Under the pieces are notes generated by a model. It had not been told where the DNA came from. It was given only the letters and a program-made list of their open reading frames with translations, and made no database searches. From NCBI RefSeq assembly GCF_007483685.1, contig NZ_VMKN01000002.1, forward strand, positions 583,452 to 647,451: DNA of 64,000 nucleotides. Reading direction: 5' to 3'. Both the position numbers and the translations under genes were made by a program. This document shows, in pieces, positions 41,557 through 49,938 of this stretch (positions are counted from its first letter, which is position 1; each line of letters starts with the position of its first letter). The DNA comes from Litoribacter populi (GTDB lineage Bacteria > Bacteroidota > Bacteroidia > Cytophagales > Cyclobacteriaceae).

Positions 41557-42132
41557 TTAATTTTCCAGAGACTTATCTTTCTTCTTTATAATGCCTCCGG
41601 CAATTAAAGAAATGAGCGCAGCAGGAATAATATAGAACCCATAACTTTTGAATATTCCTAATACAGTGTAGTTTTCATAAAAGCCAGTTCTCATTTCATC
41701 AATTTGATCAGCCGAAAGGGCACTCCCTGCGCCAAATTTATCCATTATTGCTAATGTGTTTTCCAACAAAACATCGGCAAGAGCAGTAGAAAGGCTAGGA
41801 TCAATGACATTAAAAAGCAATAGGCTTCCAATAGTAGATATCAAACCACTGATTAACAAAGCTACAAATGAAAATTTAAATGCTTTGCCAAAATTTAAAA
41901 AGCCCCCAACTTCTTTTCTATACTCTATTCCAAAGTAAATAATAATCCCTAGCATAATTCCAAAACTTGCAAATCCAAACCAACTGGAGGCAAGTAAACT
42001 GAAATCAATAAAATATGCCATAAATGATATGGCGGTGCTTACCAAGCCTAATACTATACCTGGTTGAATGGCTGCATTTAATGGTGAGATGACTGGTTCA
42101 TCCTTTGGATCTATGGCTCTAATCTGTTCCAT
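41557..42132 (-). CDS. DUF4199 domain membrane protein
   Basis: The 191-residue protein has four membrane helices (about residues 28-50, 56-70, 86-108, 152-180) and the DUF4199 features GLVSTAISFMAYFIDFSLLAS and GFLNFGKAFKFSFVALLISG. DUF4199 is a Bacteroidota-enriched family of unknown function. The gene stands alone between a terminator and the accessory region at 42.3-47 kb and lies inside the 29-bp inverted repeat pair. Confidence 0.88.
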   Translation of the reverse strand: MEQIRAIDPKDEPVISPLNAAIQPGIVLGLVSTAISFMAYFIDFSLLASSWFGFASFGIMLGIIIYFGIEYRKEVGGFLNFGKAFKFSFVALLISGLISTIGSLLLFNVIDPSLSTALADVLLENTLAIMDKFGAGSALSADQIDEMRTGFYENYTVLGIFKSYGFYIIPAALISLIAGGIIKKKDKSLEN

Positions 42133-42262
42133 CTATATAAAGTTTTATTTTTGCCTAAAAGAAAGAAATAAAGCCCAAACATCAAAACAAAATTTTCTTC
42201 GACTTTGGCTAGACTGAATTTCTTCTTTCCTCCTTCCCATCTGAAAAACTCCACCACACTTA

Positions 42263-42288
42263 AAAACCCGAGGTTTCCCTCGGGTTTT
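42263..42288 (-). terminator. Terminator of small hydrophobic peptide gene
   Basis: AAAACCCGAGG and CCTCGGGTTTT form a perfect 11-bp stem with a 4-base loop, followed on the minus strand by TTAAG. It ends 19 bases beyond the peptide stop. Confidence 0.8.
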
Positions 42289-42306
42289 AATTCTACTCTT
42301 TTTTAT

Positions 42307-42453
42307 TTATTTATCCTCCTTTGCTACCTGACTTACCGCCGCCAGAACCGATCCCATCACCACGGCGTATCCTGCTGCTGTGATGATTGCAGCTGGAAGG
42401 GCTACTGGCGCGGCCAACAGGGTCCCTCCTACTGCAGCCAGCATCTCCGGCAT
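42307..42453 (-). CDS. 48-residue hydrophobic Gly/Ala-rich peptide
   Basis: An ATG at 42453 opens 48 codons ending in TAA at 42307. The peptide starts MPEMLAAVGGTLLAAPVALP, continues as a long Ala/Val/Gly-rich hydrophobic helix (about residues 4-42) with Gly spacing suggesting tight helix packing, and ends in charged VAKEDK. A strong terminator follows at once, supporting a real transcript. It could be a membrane-active peptide (bacteriocin-, holin- or toxin-like) or a small structural membrane protein. I do not recognise a family. An internal start at residue 4 is possible. Confidence 0.5.
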   Translation of the reverse strand: MPEMLAAVGGTLLAAPVALPAAIITAAGYAVVMGSVLAAVSQVAKEDK

Positions 42454-42754
42454 ATTGCAGCCTCTTGAAAAATGGCGGCGTCGGAGCCTGCCATCTGTTT
42501 TGTATTTCGTTAATTTTGTTTATGGTTTAATGAAGACCGAAGGCTGAATACCGAAGACCGAAGACCGGATCGGATGCCGATCGTACTTCGTCCTTCGTAT
42601 TTCGTACTTGAGGTTCACGTGGTTGTGATGGTTGTCAGCTGTTCCTATGCTTCGCATCGAAAGGCGCTGTTGTCATTGTTGTCAGATGGAGCATCTTGCC
42701 GGGCCATTTATGCCTTTCCGGATTTTTAAATGCTCAGTGCTCAGCGCCCAGTGC
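42454..42754. other. Gap with two repeat runs between peptide and 259-residue gene
   Basis: No gene is seen. It holds the CGAAGACCG/TACTTCG run (42532-42610) and the start of the CAGTGCTC run (42730 onward). Confidence 0.55.
42532..42610. repeat. CGAAGACCG and TACTTCG repeats, right copy of 29-bp inverted pair
   Basis: 42532-42570 has GAAGACCGAAGACCGG-type units; 42581-42609 is the exact reverse complement of 41295-41323. A related 17-base core (CTTCGTATTTCGTACTT) recurs at 57950-57966. Confidence 0.85.
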
Positions 42755-42793
42755 TCAGTGCCCAGCGCCCAGTGCTCCGTGCCCAGTGCTCAC
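42730..42793. repeat. CAGTGCTCAGCGCC tandem run
   Basis: About six imperfect copies of a ~10-base unit (GTGCTCAGCGCCCAGTGCTC and variants). The run includes the stop codon and last ~12 codons of the gene at 42755-43534. Confidence 0.75.
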
Positions 42794-43534
42794 CTCACTC
42801 CCCAACACCACTCCACACGCACCTTCCTTCAGCTGAACAGGCCCATCAGCCCCCACCTGATAATACCTTATCCCCATCAAAGCCGTCACCAGCACCTCTT
42901 CACATTTCTGCTCGTAAGCCATTCGCACCTTGCCAAGATGATCCATTCCCTCCTCGATCGGCACGATCAACTCATCCCCCTCATTATCCCAACATTGGTG
43001 CTGCTTCTCCCCATCCTCTGATATCAATACCACCCCATATCGGATCGAAAAATGCGTGGCCCGCTGTGGAACATGCCTGAGCATACTCCCAAATTCAAAC
43101 TCCACTACCTGCTCCTCCGTCAATATATTCACTTTAGGAAGACTCTCCACATAATCACTCACACGGTATTCTTTTGCCAACTCAAACCCTTTCAGCAAAC
43201 CCACATTGCCATTCAACAGCTTTCTAGCCCCTCTCTCCAAGATCTCGTCGGACTGAATAATACGCTGAAAGACCCCCGTCAGATAAGAGGGCATATAGCC
43301 CGTTTTCATATCATACAGAAAACTCCAGGCCGCATGCCTATACAACTGACTTAATGAAGTCGCCCTTCCAAACTCCGACGCCGTCTTCCTGCTGTTGTCA
43401 AACTCCGGCCTTTTCCTAAACTGTTCCCCAGTAAGCGAGCTCTTTCTTCTCGCATAATGTTTCCCATTCATCTTATAAAAGCATACCCCATCCACGGTAC
43501 CCTCAAATTCATGTCCTGCTGATTGCCTTGCCAT
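42755..43534 (-). CDS. Uncharacterised Bacteroidota protein (MARQ... family)
   Basis: The 259-residue soluble protein starts MARQSAGHEFEGTVDGVCFY, followed by GKHYARRKSSLTGEQFRKRPEFDNSRKTASEFGRAT. Similar N-termini occur in an uncharacterised Bacteroidota family, as far as I recall; no enzyme motif, signal or membrane segment is seen. The basic N-terminal 60 residues could bind nucleic acid or pack as a structural protein. The C-terminus (STGHGALGAGH) is coded by a tandem repeat and is probably a recent extension. The peptide gene lies downstream on the same strand. Confidence 0.7.
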   Translation of the reverse strand: MARQSAGHEFEGTVDGVCFYKMNGKHYARRKSSLTGEQFRKRPEFDNSRKTASEFGRATSLSQLYRHAAWSFLYDMKTGYMPSYLTGVFQRIIQSDEILERGARKLLNGNVGLLKGFELAKEYRVSDYVESLPKVNILTEEQVVEFEFGSMLRHVPQRATHFSIRYGVVLISEDGEKQHQCWDNEGDELIVPIEEGMDHLGKVRMAYEQKCEEVLVTALMGIRYYQVGADGPVQLKEGACGVVLGSEVSTGHGALGAGH

Positions 43535-44331
43535 ATTTTTTTTTCTCCTTAAACCCTAACCTATAAACCATAAACCCTGAACATTTGAACCCTGAACCAT
43601 AAGCCTTAAACCATCTCCCCCATCCCTGCACCAAAGCTACACTAAGCCTGCCCTAAAGCCACACCAAAGCTGCGTTAAAGCTCCATTAACTCCGTGTTAA
43701 CTCCGTGTTCGTCTAACCCCTTAGTTTCCCTTTTTCTTATATAATGGAATTAATTTTGGTGATTATCGCTAAAAAATGCGTTGGAACTATCACTAACGTA
43801 TTCACAACCAAAAGGTTTCGCTTTTTTTTTAAAATATTTTCTCGGTCATCCGTTTTCCGTCCTTAAACCATAAACCAAAAGCTTTTCCACTCCTTGTGAA
43901 AAACCATACTAAAGTAACCGCTAATAAGAGGAATAAGAAACCTTTTTATTGGTTGCTGTGGGTAATTTTATCGGTTTTGGATTTTTTTCAATTACTTTTT
44001 GCCTCACCTTTTTAAATGTCTCGTAATTATAACCCAACAAATCTGCCTGGTCTTTTATCTTAATCCAATTGATGACATTAGAATAGACTTCTAAGAATAT
44101 TAGCAAAAACAATATTTTTGACAAACATTAACCATCGCCATGATTTAATCTAACAGGAATAGCGATCCCTAAGGTCAAACCTATATGTAACTACCCAGAA
44201 GTTGCCAACGCTTCCTCCTCCTCGCCGCTTTGCAATTTCTAAACCCCTAAATCAGGCCGCAGGCCGAATAATCAAAGTAGCGCAGAGAAGTATGGGGTAT
44301 GAGAAATTACAATTAATAATCCGTGGAAATC
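43535..44331. other. Accessory intergenic region left of the IS element
   Basis: Runs of AACCCTGAAC/ACCATAAACC units (43550-43620 and 43862-43880) and CACCAAAGCTGCGTTAAAGC-type units (43625-43710) fill the left half. A doubtful short ORF lies at 43921-44124. Nothing else is recognisable. Confidence 0.5.
43921..44124 (-). CDS. Doubtful 67-residue ORF
   Basis: The reading frame encodes a hydrophobic start (MSKILFLLIFLEVYSNVINW) followed by KIKDQADLLGYNYETFKKVRQKV, which looks faintly like a helix-turn-helix or a truncated DNA-binding fragment, and a basic Pro/Lys tail. No promoter or family is recognised. It may be a remnant of a larger gene in this accessory region. Confidence 0.25.
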   Translation of the reverse strand: MSKILFLLIFLEVYSNVINWIKIKDQADLLGYNYETFKKVRQKVIEKNPKPIKLPTATNKKVSYSSY

Positions 44332-44423
44332 TGTAAGCGGTAACCAACAATGCACCAAAAATGGTAAATGGGAGTGCACCAAAAATGGCAACAGGCGTGC
44401 ACCATTTTGTAAATATACGCTGC

Positions 44424-45179
44424 CTATTCTTCCTGTTCAAAGAAAGTTTTCCTGTTTTTCATTCTATAACTTTTCCCCGATAAATTTATAATATCGCAAC
44501 GGAACAGCAGGCGGTCCAACAATGCCGTTGCCAGGACTTCGTCATCAAGCATTTTGGCCCATTCTGCAGGCATTTTGTTGGTGGTGATGATGAAGCAGGT
44601 CCGCTCATAGATTTGGTTTATAAAGTTGAAAAGGGAGACGGCAACGCTTTTTTCCACCGGAAAGAGCATGATATCATCTATTATGATGAGATCCGCCTTC
44701 TGGAGCCTTTTGTATTCGGCCATTGACGACCTGGTCATGTCCTTCAGCTTCAGGATGTTTGTAAGGTCTTCCATTGTCTTGAAGTAGGCCTTGTAGCCCC
44801 TGTCCACCGCATCGGCACCAAGCCCCGAGGCCAGGAATGTCTTTCCCGTACCGGAAGGGCCCATGAGCATGAGGTTGAACCCCTGGTCGAGCCAGTTGAG
44901 CTCCCGCAGCTGGTTTATCCTTGTCAGGTTCAGGCCGTTTTCGGCTCCCGGATCGTACTGGCCTAGGTCGTTTTTGAGCGGCAGTCGTGCGGCCTTTCTC
45001 CGCCTTGCCACCTCGTTTTTGAGCCTAAGGTTCGATTCCTCCCGGAGCAGTTCAAGGAAGAAGTCCGTGAACCCGGAGCGCTGTTTTTCCGCTTTGGCGA
45101 TGACCTCGGGCAGGCTGTTGGCCATTCCGGTGATCTTAAACTGCCTGCAAAAGGCGTTGATCTGTTCTTTTTTCTCCAT
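44424..45179 (-). CDS. istB: IS21 helper ATPase IstB
   Basis: From the ATG at 45179 the 251-residue protein has the IstB/DnaC-like AAA+ fold: Walker A GPSGTGKT near residue 105, Walker B LIIIDDIMLF near residue 164 and the FIITTNKMPAEWA sensor region. It assists IstA in target selection and strand transfer. The longer reading from 45215 would begin in the intergenic space after istA. The gene follows istA by 62 bases. Confidence 0.95.
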   Translation of the reverse strand: MEKKEQINAFCRQFKITGMANSLPEVIAKAEKQRSGFTDFFLELLREESNLRLKNEVARRRKAARLPLKNDLGQYDPGAENGLNLTRINQLRELNWLDQGFNLMLMGPSGTGKTFLASGLGADAVDRGYKAYFKTMEDLTNILKLKDMTRSSMAEYKRLQKADLIIIDDIMLFPVEKSVAVSLFNFINQIYERTCFIITTNKMPAEWAKMLDDEVLATALLDRLLFRCDIINLSGKSYRMKNRKTFFEQEE

Positions 45180-45241
45180 TTTCTGTCTGGTTTTGGGGCC
45201 GTGGAAGGCATCCAAAAGATTGCTCCCACGGCCTGTTTTGG

Positions 45242-46813
45242 TTAACTGTTGCTTTTTTTCTTGCTCTTCACGATATCCTCATACTCCCCGATATTGCTCT
45301 TTTCGGGCTGTACCAGGGCGCTGTCGGGCATTTTTCCGCTCAGCGGGTTGAGTACCCTGATGTTGGTTTCCTCCTTCCTTGAGGTGTCCTGTAGCTCCAG
45401 GATGGATATAAAATCCGACGCACTGCAGATTGATTGCTCAAGGCAGTACCTCAGGGTGAGCCCGGTCTTTTCCGGATCGGCGCCTATAAGGGCTTTTTCG
45501 ATCATGCTGAGCTGGTCCCTGACATACCGGGGCTTCTCGGCGCGGATCATTCCTATCCACCGCCGGGCCTCCTCGCTGTCCCTGAACATTCCGGCAACCA
45601 GGGCGGCTTTCTCCTCAAGGGAGCCGCTTTTGTCCCTCCTGTGGTCGGTTTTGAGGACTTTTTGGCCTGTTCCCACAGGTATGTCGTGGCGGCAGATTTC
45701 CGTGGTGCCCCCGGGTTCATAGATAAAAAGGCCATCCCCCTGTGCCTGTACAGCCACTTCGCTTCCTTTTCCTTTATAGGTGCCCAGGGGAAGAGAGTAG
45801 AAGTTGCCCCTGTAAGAGACGGTGTTGTCCTTCCGGACGGCAAAGAGGGCCGGTACGGCGGGTTTTGGGGCACAGGGCCGGTACGGGGTGAGAAAGGGCA
45901 GCTCGATGTAAAGCTCTGACTGCGGCTCTTTTTTGGTCACCGCATGGGGAAGTGCGTTTGCGGTACGGCCAAGCCATCCCATGGCCTCGTCGTTGAGGGT
46001 TTCGATATTGTGGAAGGTGCGGTTGTAAAGAAAGCTTCTCTTTACGTACCTGACCACGTTTTCGACCTTCCCTTTGGTTTCGGGATCGGCTTTCCTGCAG
46101 AAGTAAAGGCTGAAGGACTGCTCCCGGGTATAGGCCCTGAAGGCGTCCGTAAGGATGAGGTCCCCTCCGTTTTCGCTTACCATGAACACCTTGTCCTGGT
46201 CATAGACCATTTCCAGGGGGATGCCTCCGATGTATGCAAAGGCATTTTCATGGGCCTCTATGGCCAGCAGGGAAGTGAAGTGCCTGTCGGTGAACCATAC
46301 GTACTTGAACCGCGAGCGGGAAAGGACAAGTGTGAAGAAAAACACCTTTACCCTCTTTCCCGTGCCGCTTCGCATGTTGTATTCGCCAAAGTCGACCTGG
46401 CCCTGTTTGCCGTACGGAAGCTCTTCCGTCATTTCGTACTCTCGGGGGAGTTTGACAAAGGGAAGGTTGTGTTTGTCCCTGACCCAGGAAACGAAGTTGA
46501 AGACGGTCTTTGGGGAGACCTTTGGCAGGTCCGGAAAATGTTCCTTCAGCCAGTCATGCATCTGGGCTGCAGGTGTGTCCCTGAAGTTTTCCAGGCGTTG
46601 CCTGACAAACTCCTCATAGGGAGCAAGGACCTTGGGGCGCTGTGACTGCTGTATCAGCATCAGCTCATAGTCCTGCTCGCTCATGGATAGGTACCTGCTT
46701 ACGGTTCGCCTGTTGAGGACAAGGTGCTCGCTGATCTGCCGGAGGGAAAATCCCTCCCTTTGGAGGCGGTGGATTTCGAAATAAGTCATAAATTTGTCTA
46801 AGTACACATTCAT
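45242..46813 (-). CDS. istA: IS21 transposase IstA
   Basis: The 523-residue protein has an N-terminal HTH (FSLRQISEHLVLNRRTVSRYL), a DDE integrase core with first Asp in GKQGQVDFGEYN, second Asp in LEMVYDQDKVF and the Glu in ETKGKVENVVRYVK, then a beta-barrel and a C-terminal tail. This is a full-length IS21 transposase. A start at Met 9 (46789) is possible. Transcription from outside is probably blocked by the 34-bp palindrome just upstream. Confidence 0.95.
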   Translation of the reverse strand: MNVYLDKFMTYFEIHRLQREGFSLRQISEHLVLNRRTVSRYLSMSEQDYELMLIQQSQRPKVLAPYEEFVRQRLENFRDTPAAQMHDWLKEHFPDLPKVSPKTVFNFVSWVRDKHNLPFVKLPREYEMTEELPYGKQGQVDFGEYNMRSGTGKRVKVFFFTLVLSRSRFKYVWFTDRHFTSLLAIEAHENAFAYIGGIPLEMVYDQDKVFMVSENGGDLILTDAFRAYTREQSFSLYFCRKADPETKGKVENVVRYVKRSFLYNRTFHNIETLNDEAMGWLGRTANALPHAVTKKEPQSELYIELPFLTPYRPCAPKPAVPALFAVRKDNTVSYRGNFYSLPLGTYKGKGSEVAVQAQGDGLFIYEPGGTTEICRHDIPVGTGQKVLKTDHRRDKSGSLEEKAALVAGMFRDSEEARRWIGMIRAEKPRYVRDQLSMIEKALIGADPEKTGLTLRYCLEQSICSASDFISILELQDTSRKEETNIRVLNPLSGKMPDSALVQPEKSNIGEYEDIVKSKKKSNS

Positions 46814-46848
46814 AAAATGCTAGTTTTGGTAGACCAGCAAAATACTCT

Positions 46849-46882
46849 AAAATCCTCTTGGGGCATGCCCCAAGAGGATTTT
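46849..46882. terminator. Perfect 34-bp palindrome upstream of istA
   Basis: AAAATCCTCTTGGGGCA is followed immediately by its reverse complement. With A/T tails on both sides it can end transcription in both directions and so insulate istA from outside promoters. Confidence 0.8.
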
Positions 46883-46958
46883 TAGTGGTGCACTATTGTT
46901 GCCAAATTTGGTGCATTCTTATTTACCGAAAGTGGTGCAGTTTTATTTACCGATTACA

Positions 46959-47208
46959 AAATCTGTGCTTTCTGTGGTAAAAATACACTATATCACCACG
47001 GACCAGCCTGCACGGGCATAATAAACTGTAACAAGTGTTAACTATTTTTAGTATATTTAATTCTCATAAGTACAAAATGGTTAGTAAAGGGCTTCCACCT
47101 GCTGTGGAGGCTTTTTTTTAATTACCCATCCATAGCTCAAAAAATTGATTTCTGACGGCACCTATGCGCATCTGAAACTAATGACATAACAATCCTTAAA
47201 AATTATAC
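46959..47208. other. Gap between IS element and P-type ATPase gene
   Basis: It starts with the second half of the interrupted CTGTGG-type repeat. A plus-strand terminator hairpin (GCTTCCACC...GGTGGAGGC-like, 47090-47112, then eight T) lies within, though no plus-strand gene precedes it, so it may be left from a lost gene. No ORF is seen. Confidence 0.5.
47090..47119 (+). terminator. Orphan terminator
   Basis: GCTTCCAC and GTGGAGGC form a stem followed by a run of T on the plus strand; no complete plus-strand gene lies upstream. Confidence 0.65.
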
Positions 47209-49938
47209 TTACCTGTGACCAACACAAACCTGATTTCCCTTCCTAACCCACTTATCGACACTGGTTACGATCAAAATGGTGGAGGCCACTAATGAAGACA
47301 TTCCCCAAGCTTTAATAGTTAAAGGAGAGGTATAAAACCAGTAATTCATGAAAGGCGAATAAACCAAAGCTATTTGGGCCAGTAGAACAACTGCAATCCC
47401 AAAATAAATAGCCGGGTTGGAAAAAGGGGGAATTTTATGGACAGGAAGCTTGAGTGAGCGGCAATCAATAAGATAAATCACCTGAAATAATACCATTGTA
47501 GTAGCAGCCATGGTTTGGGCCTCCGAAATAGCAAGGGCCCTGTCAGCTCCCTTTGACATCTCCAACTGGAACTCCCAGAGGAACAACCAAATTGTCCCCC
47601 CTGCCATCACCATGGCAACCAATACAATCCGCAACATGAAATAGGAATTAATTAAAGGGGTGCTTGGCCTACGGGGAGGCCGGCTCATCACATCCGCATC
47701 TTTAGCTTCCAAGGCAAGTGGTAGGGTCAACGCAACAGCAGTAATCAGGTTGATCCAAAGAACCTGAACAGGCACCATAGGTTTAAGGAGTACCCCCTCC
47801 TCTGAGGGGAAGAAGATCACTGCTACAAAAATCACCAAGCCTAACCCTATGCTGGTAGGCAACAGAAAAATAATACTTTTGAGGATGTTGTCAAATACCC
47901 TACGCCCCTCCTCAATGGCCGCCTGAATACTTGCAAAATTGTCATTGGCAAGAATCATATCCGCCGATTCCTTGGCCACAGTGGTCCCGCTGATCCCCAT
48001 TGCCACGCCTATATCTGCCCGCTTGAGGGCAGGGGCATCATTGACTCCATCTCCGGTCATGGCAACAATTTCTCCATTTGCCTGCAGGGCCTTTACGATG
48101 TTCAGCTTATCCGCTGGAGAAACCCTTGCAAATATATGTGTATCCCTTATCAATTCCTGTAACTCCTCCTCCTTCAGTTTGTGAAGCTCATCACCCGTGA
48201 TCACCTTTTCATTTTGTGCCAACCCAAGCTGCCTCGCCACTTCAACCGCAGTTACTGGGTGGTCCCCGGTAATCATTTTTACAATTATGCCTGCACTTTG
48301 ACAGATGCTTATGGCCTCCTTCACTTCCTGCCTTGGTGGGTCACTCATAGCGATCAACCCCAGAAAGGTCGATTGATTTAAACATCCATGTGTGATTTTG
48401 GGAGGTTCTGCCTTGGATAAATTTTTTGAGGCAAAAGCTAGCACTCTCAATCCTCTTCGGGCAAATTGCAATACGCCTTTGCGAATTTCCTCTTTAAGGA
48501 CGTCTCCTCCAGAATTGGCCAAGAGAGGTATGATAGATTCCGGAGCTCCTTTTAGAAAAATAACCCATTCCTCTTCAGTGGATTGATGAAGAGTGGCCAT
48601 TATTTTGGTGTCTGAATCAAAAGGCAACTCATCCAGCCTTTTCCATTGGGAGGTCAACACTTCAGGATCCACACCAAAACTAACCGCAGCTTTCAAAAGT
48701 GCAACCTCAGTGGGATCTCCTATGGCTATAACTTCATCTGTGCCCTTATCCTCTTGCAGTGAGGCATCGTTGCATAGTGTTGCCGAAAAGATCATTTTTT
48801 TTAATAAACCTGCCGAATGACTTCCTTCCTTTATAAAATTCAGGGTTTCTACCTCCTGGGCGGGGAATTCCATATTATTTGTCCACAGATAATCAACCTG
48901 CATTTCATTTTTGGTGAGGGTACCTGTTTTATCGGAGCAAATCACGGTAGTACTGCCAAGGGTTTCTACTGAAGCCAAATGCCGAATGATGGCCTTCCTT
49001 TTTGCCATCCGCGTCACCCCAATGGTGGCTGCTATGGTTATCACTGCCGGCAGGCCTTCAGGAATAGCGGCAACTGCCAATGTAATGGCCGAAAATGCCG
49101 CATCAACAAAAGTATATTCCCTAAAAATTGCCATGCCAAAAACAGCAAGCCCCACTATAATAGTGACCGTAGTAATCCGTGTCGCTAATCTTTCCAGCAA
49201 TAGAGTGAGCGGAGATTTGGGTGGTATGGTAGTCTCCAGAAGTTCAGCAATTTTACCTATTTCCGTATCCATGCCGGTAGCTACCACCACTCCTTCGGCA
49301 GTTCCGGATGTAATCAATGTCCCACTGAACACCATACAGCTCTGTGCCGAAATTCCTACATCAGGAGGCAATGCATGGGTATTTTTTTCAGTTGGAAATG
49401 ATTCCCCGGTTAAAATAGCTTCATCACATCGCACATTTTTTGTGAAATTAAGCCGAAGATCAGCAGGCACTCTATCTCCTGCCTGAAGGAGAACATAATC
49501 GCCAATTACCAGCTCGCTAATTGGAATGCTGATCTGCTCTTTCTCCCGCAACACGGTGACATTTTCGGGCACAAGACTTAACAACCCTGCAATAGTATTG
49601 CCTGCTTGATATTCTTGAATGAAGCCAATAATAGCATTGATCAAAATAACCAAAATGATAACAATGCCATCGGTGAATTTCCCCATGGTGAGGGCTATTA
49701 CAGTGGACCCGATAAGAATATAGATAAGAGGATTTAAAAACTGCCTTCCCAGTATCCTAAAAACGCTTTCTCTCCCTTTCCCCACCAAGGTATTCGGTCC
49801 ATTCGACGTTAATCGAATGGTAGCTTCTTCCGAAGAAATTCCCTCTTCTGAACTATTAAGGATAGCAAAAATTTCTGAAAGAGGGAGTGAGTACCAAGGG
49901 TAATATTTTTTATTTTCTTTTTCTACAGCCCTGCTCAT
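47209..49938 (-). CDS. Cation-translocating P-type ATPase (Ca2+/P2-type)
   Basis: The 909-residue protein has the N-terminal cation ATPase domain, the TGES actuator motif (LTGESFPTEK), the IPEGLP ion-binding helix, the phosphorylated Asp 336 in SDKTGTLTK, the KGAPE nucleotide-binding motif and the MTGDGVNDAPALK hinge. The IPEGLPA motif and overall length fit P2-type pumps for Ca2+ (SERCA/PMCA-like), not heavy metals; there is no metal-binding N-terminal domain. It exports cations at the inner membrane. It is the left end of a group of ion-related genes. Confidence 0.92.
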   Translation of the reverse strand: MSRAVEKENKKYYPWYSLPLSEIFAILNSSEEGISSEEATIRLTSNGPNTLVGKGRESVFRILGRQFLNPLIYILIGSTVIALTMGKFTDGIVIILVILINAIIGFIQEYQAGNTIAGLLSLVPENVTVLREKEQISIPISELVIGDYVLLQAGDRVPADLRLNFTKNVRCDEAILTGESFPTEKNTHALPPDVGISAQSCMVFSGTLITSGTAEGVVVATGMDTEIGKIAELLETTIPPKSPLTLLLERLATRITTVTIIVGLAVFGMAIFREYTFVDAAFSAITLAVAAIPEGLPAVITIAATIGVTRMAKRKAIIRHLASVETLGSTTVICSDKTGTLTKNEMQVDYLWTNNMEFPAQEVETLNFIKEGSHSAGLLKKMIFSATLCNDASLQEDKGTDEVIAIGDPTEVALLKAAVSFGVDPEVLTSQWKRLDELPFDSDTKIMATLHQSTEEEWVIFLKGAPESIIPLLANSGGDVLKEEIRKGVLQFARRGLRVLAFASKNLSKAEPPKITHGCLNQSTFLGLIAMSDPPRQEVKEAISICQSAGIIVKMITGDHPVTAVEVARQLGLAQNEKVITGDELHKLKEEELQELIRDTHIFARVSPADKLNIVKALQANGEIVAMTGDGVNDAPALKRADIGVAMGISGTTVAKESADMILANDNFASIQAAIEEGRRVFDNILKSIIFLLPTSIGLGLVIFVAVIFFPSEEGVLLKPMVPVQVLWINLITAVALTLPLALEAKDADVMSRPPRRPSTPLINSYFMLRIVLVAMVMAGGTIWLFLWEFQLEMSKGADRALAISEAQTMAATTMVLFQVIYLIDCRSLKLPVHKIPPFSNPAIYFGIAVVLLAQIALVYSPFMNYWFYTSPLTIKAWGMSSLVASTILIVTSVDKWVRKGNQVCVGHR

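Larger units (their letters stand above)
44332..46958 (-). mobile_element. Complete IS21-family insertion sequence
   Basis: The 2627-base element encodes IstA and IstB on the minus strand. Its ends begin TGTAAGCGG (left) and, on the other strand, TGTAATCGG (right). Each end carries three TGCACCA-containing internal repeats at matching distances (left 44352-44405, right 46885-46945), as expected for the multiple transposase sites of IS21. It is flanked by the 5-bp target duplication AAATC (44327-44331 and 46959-46963). Both genes are intact, so it is probably active or recently arrived. Its GC-rich codon use differs visibly from the surrounding DNA. Confidence 0.95.

Noticed and set aside
42730-42793. 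Possible CRISPR-like array
   Set aside because: Units of about 10 bases without unique spacers; it is a simple degenerate tandem run.
45944-46645. 233-residue plus-strand ORF in the IS21 element
   Set aside because: It is a long open frame antisense to istA created by GC-rich codon use; istA is a complete transposase.
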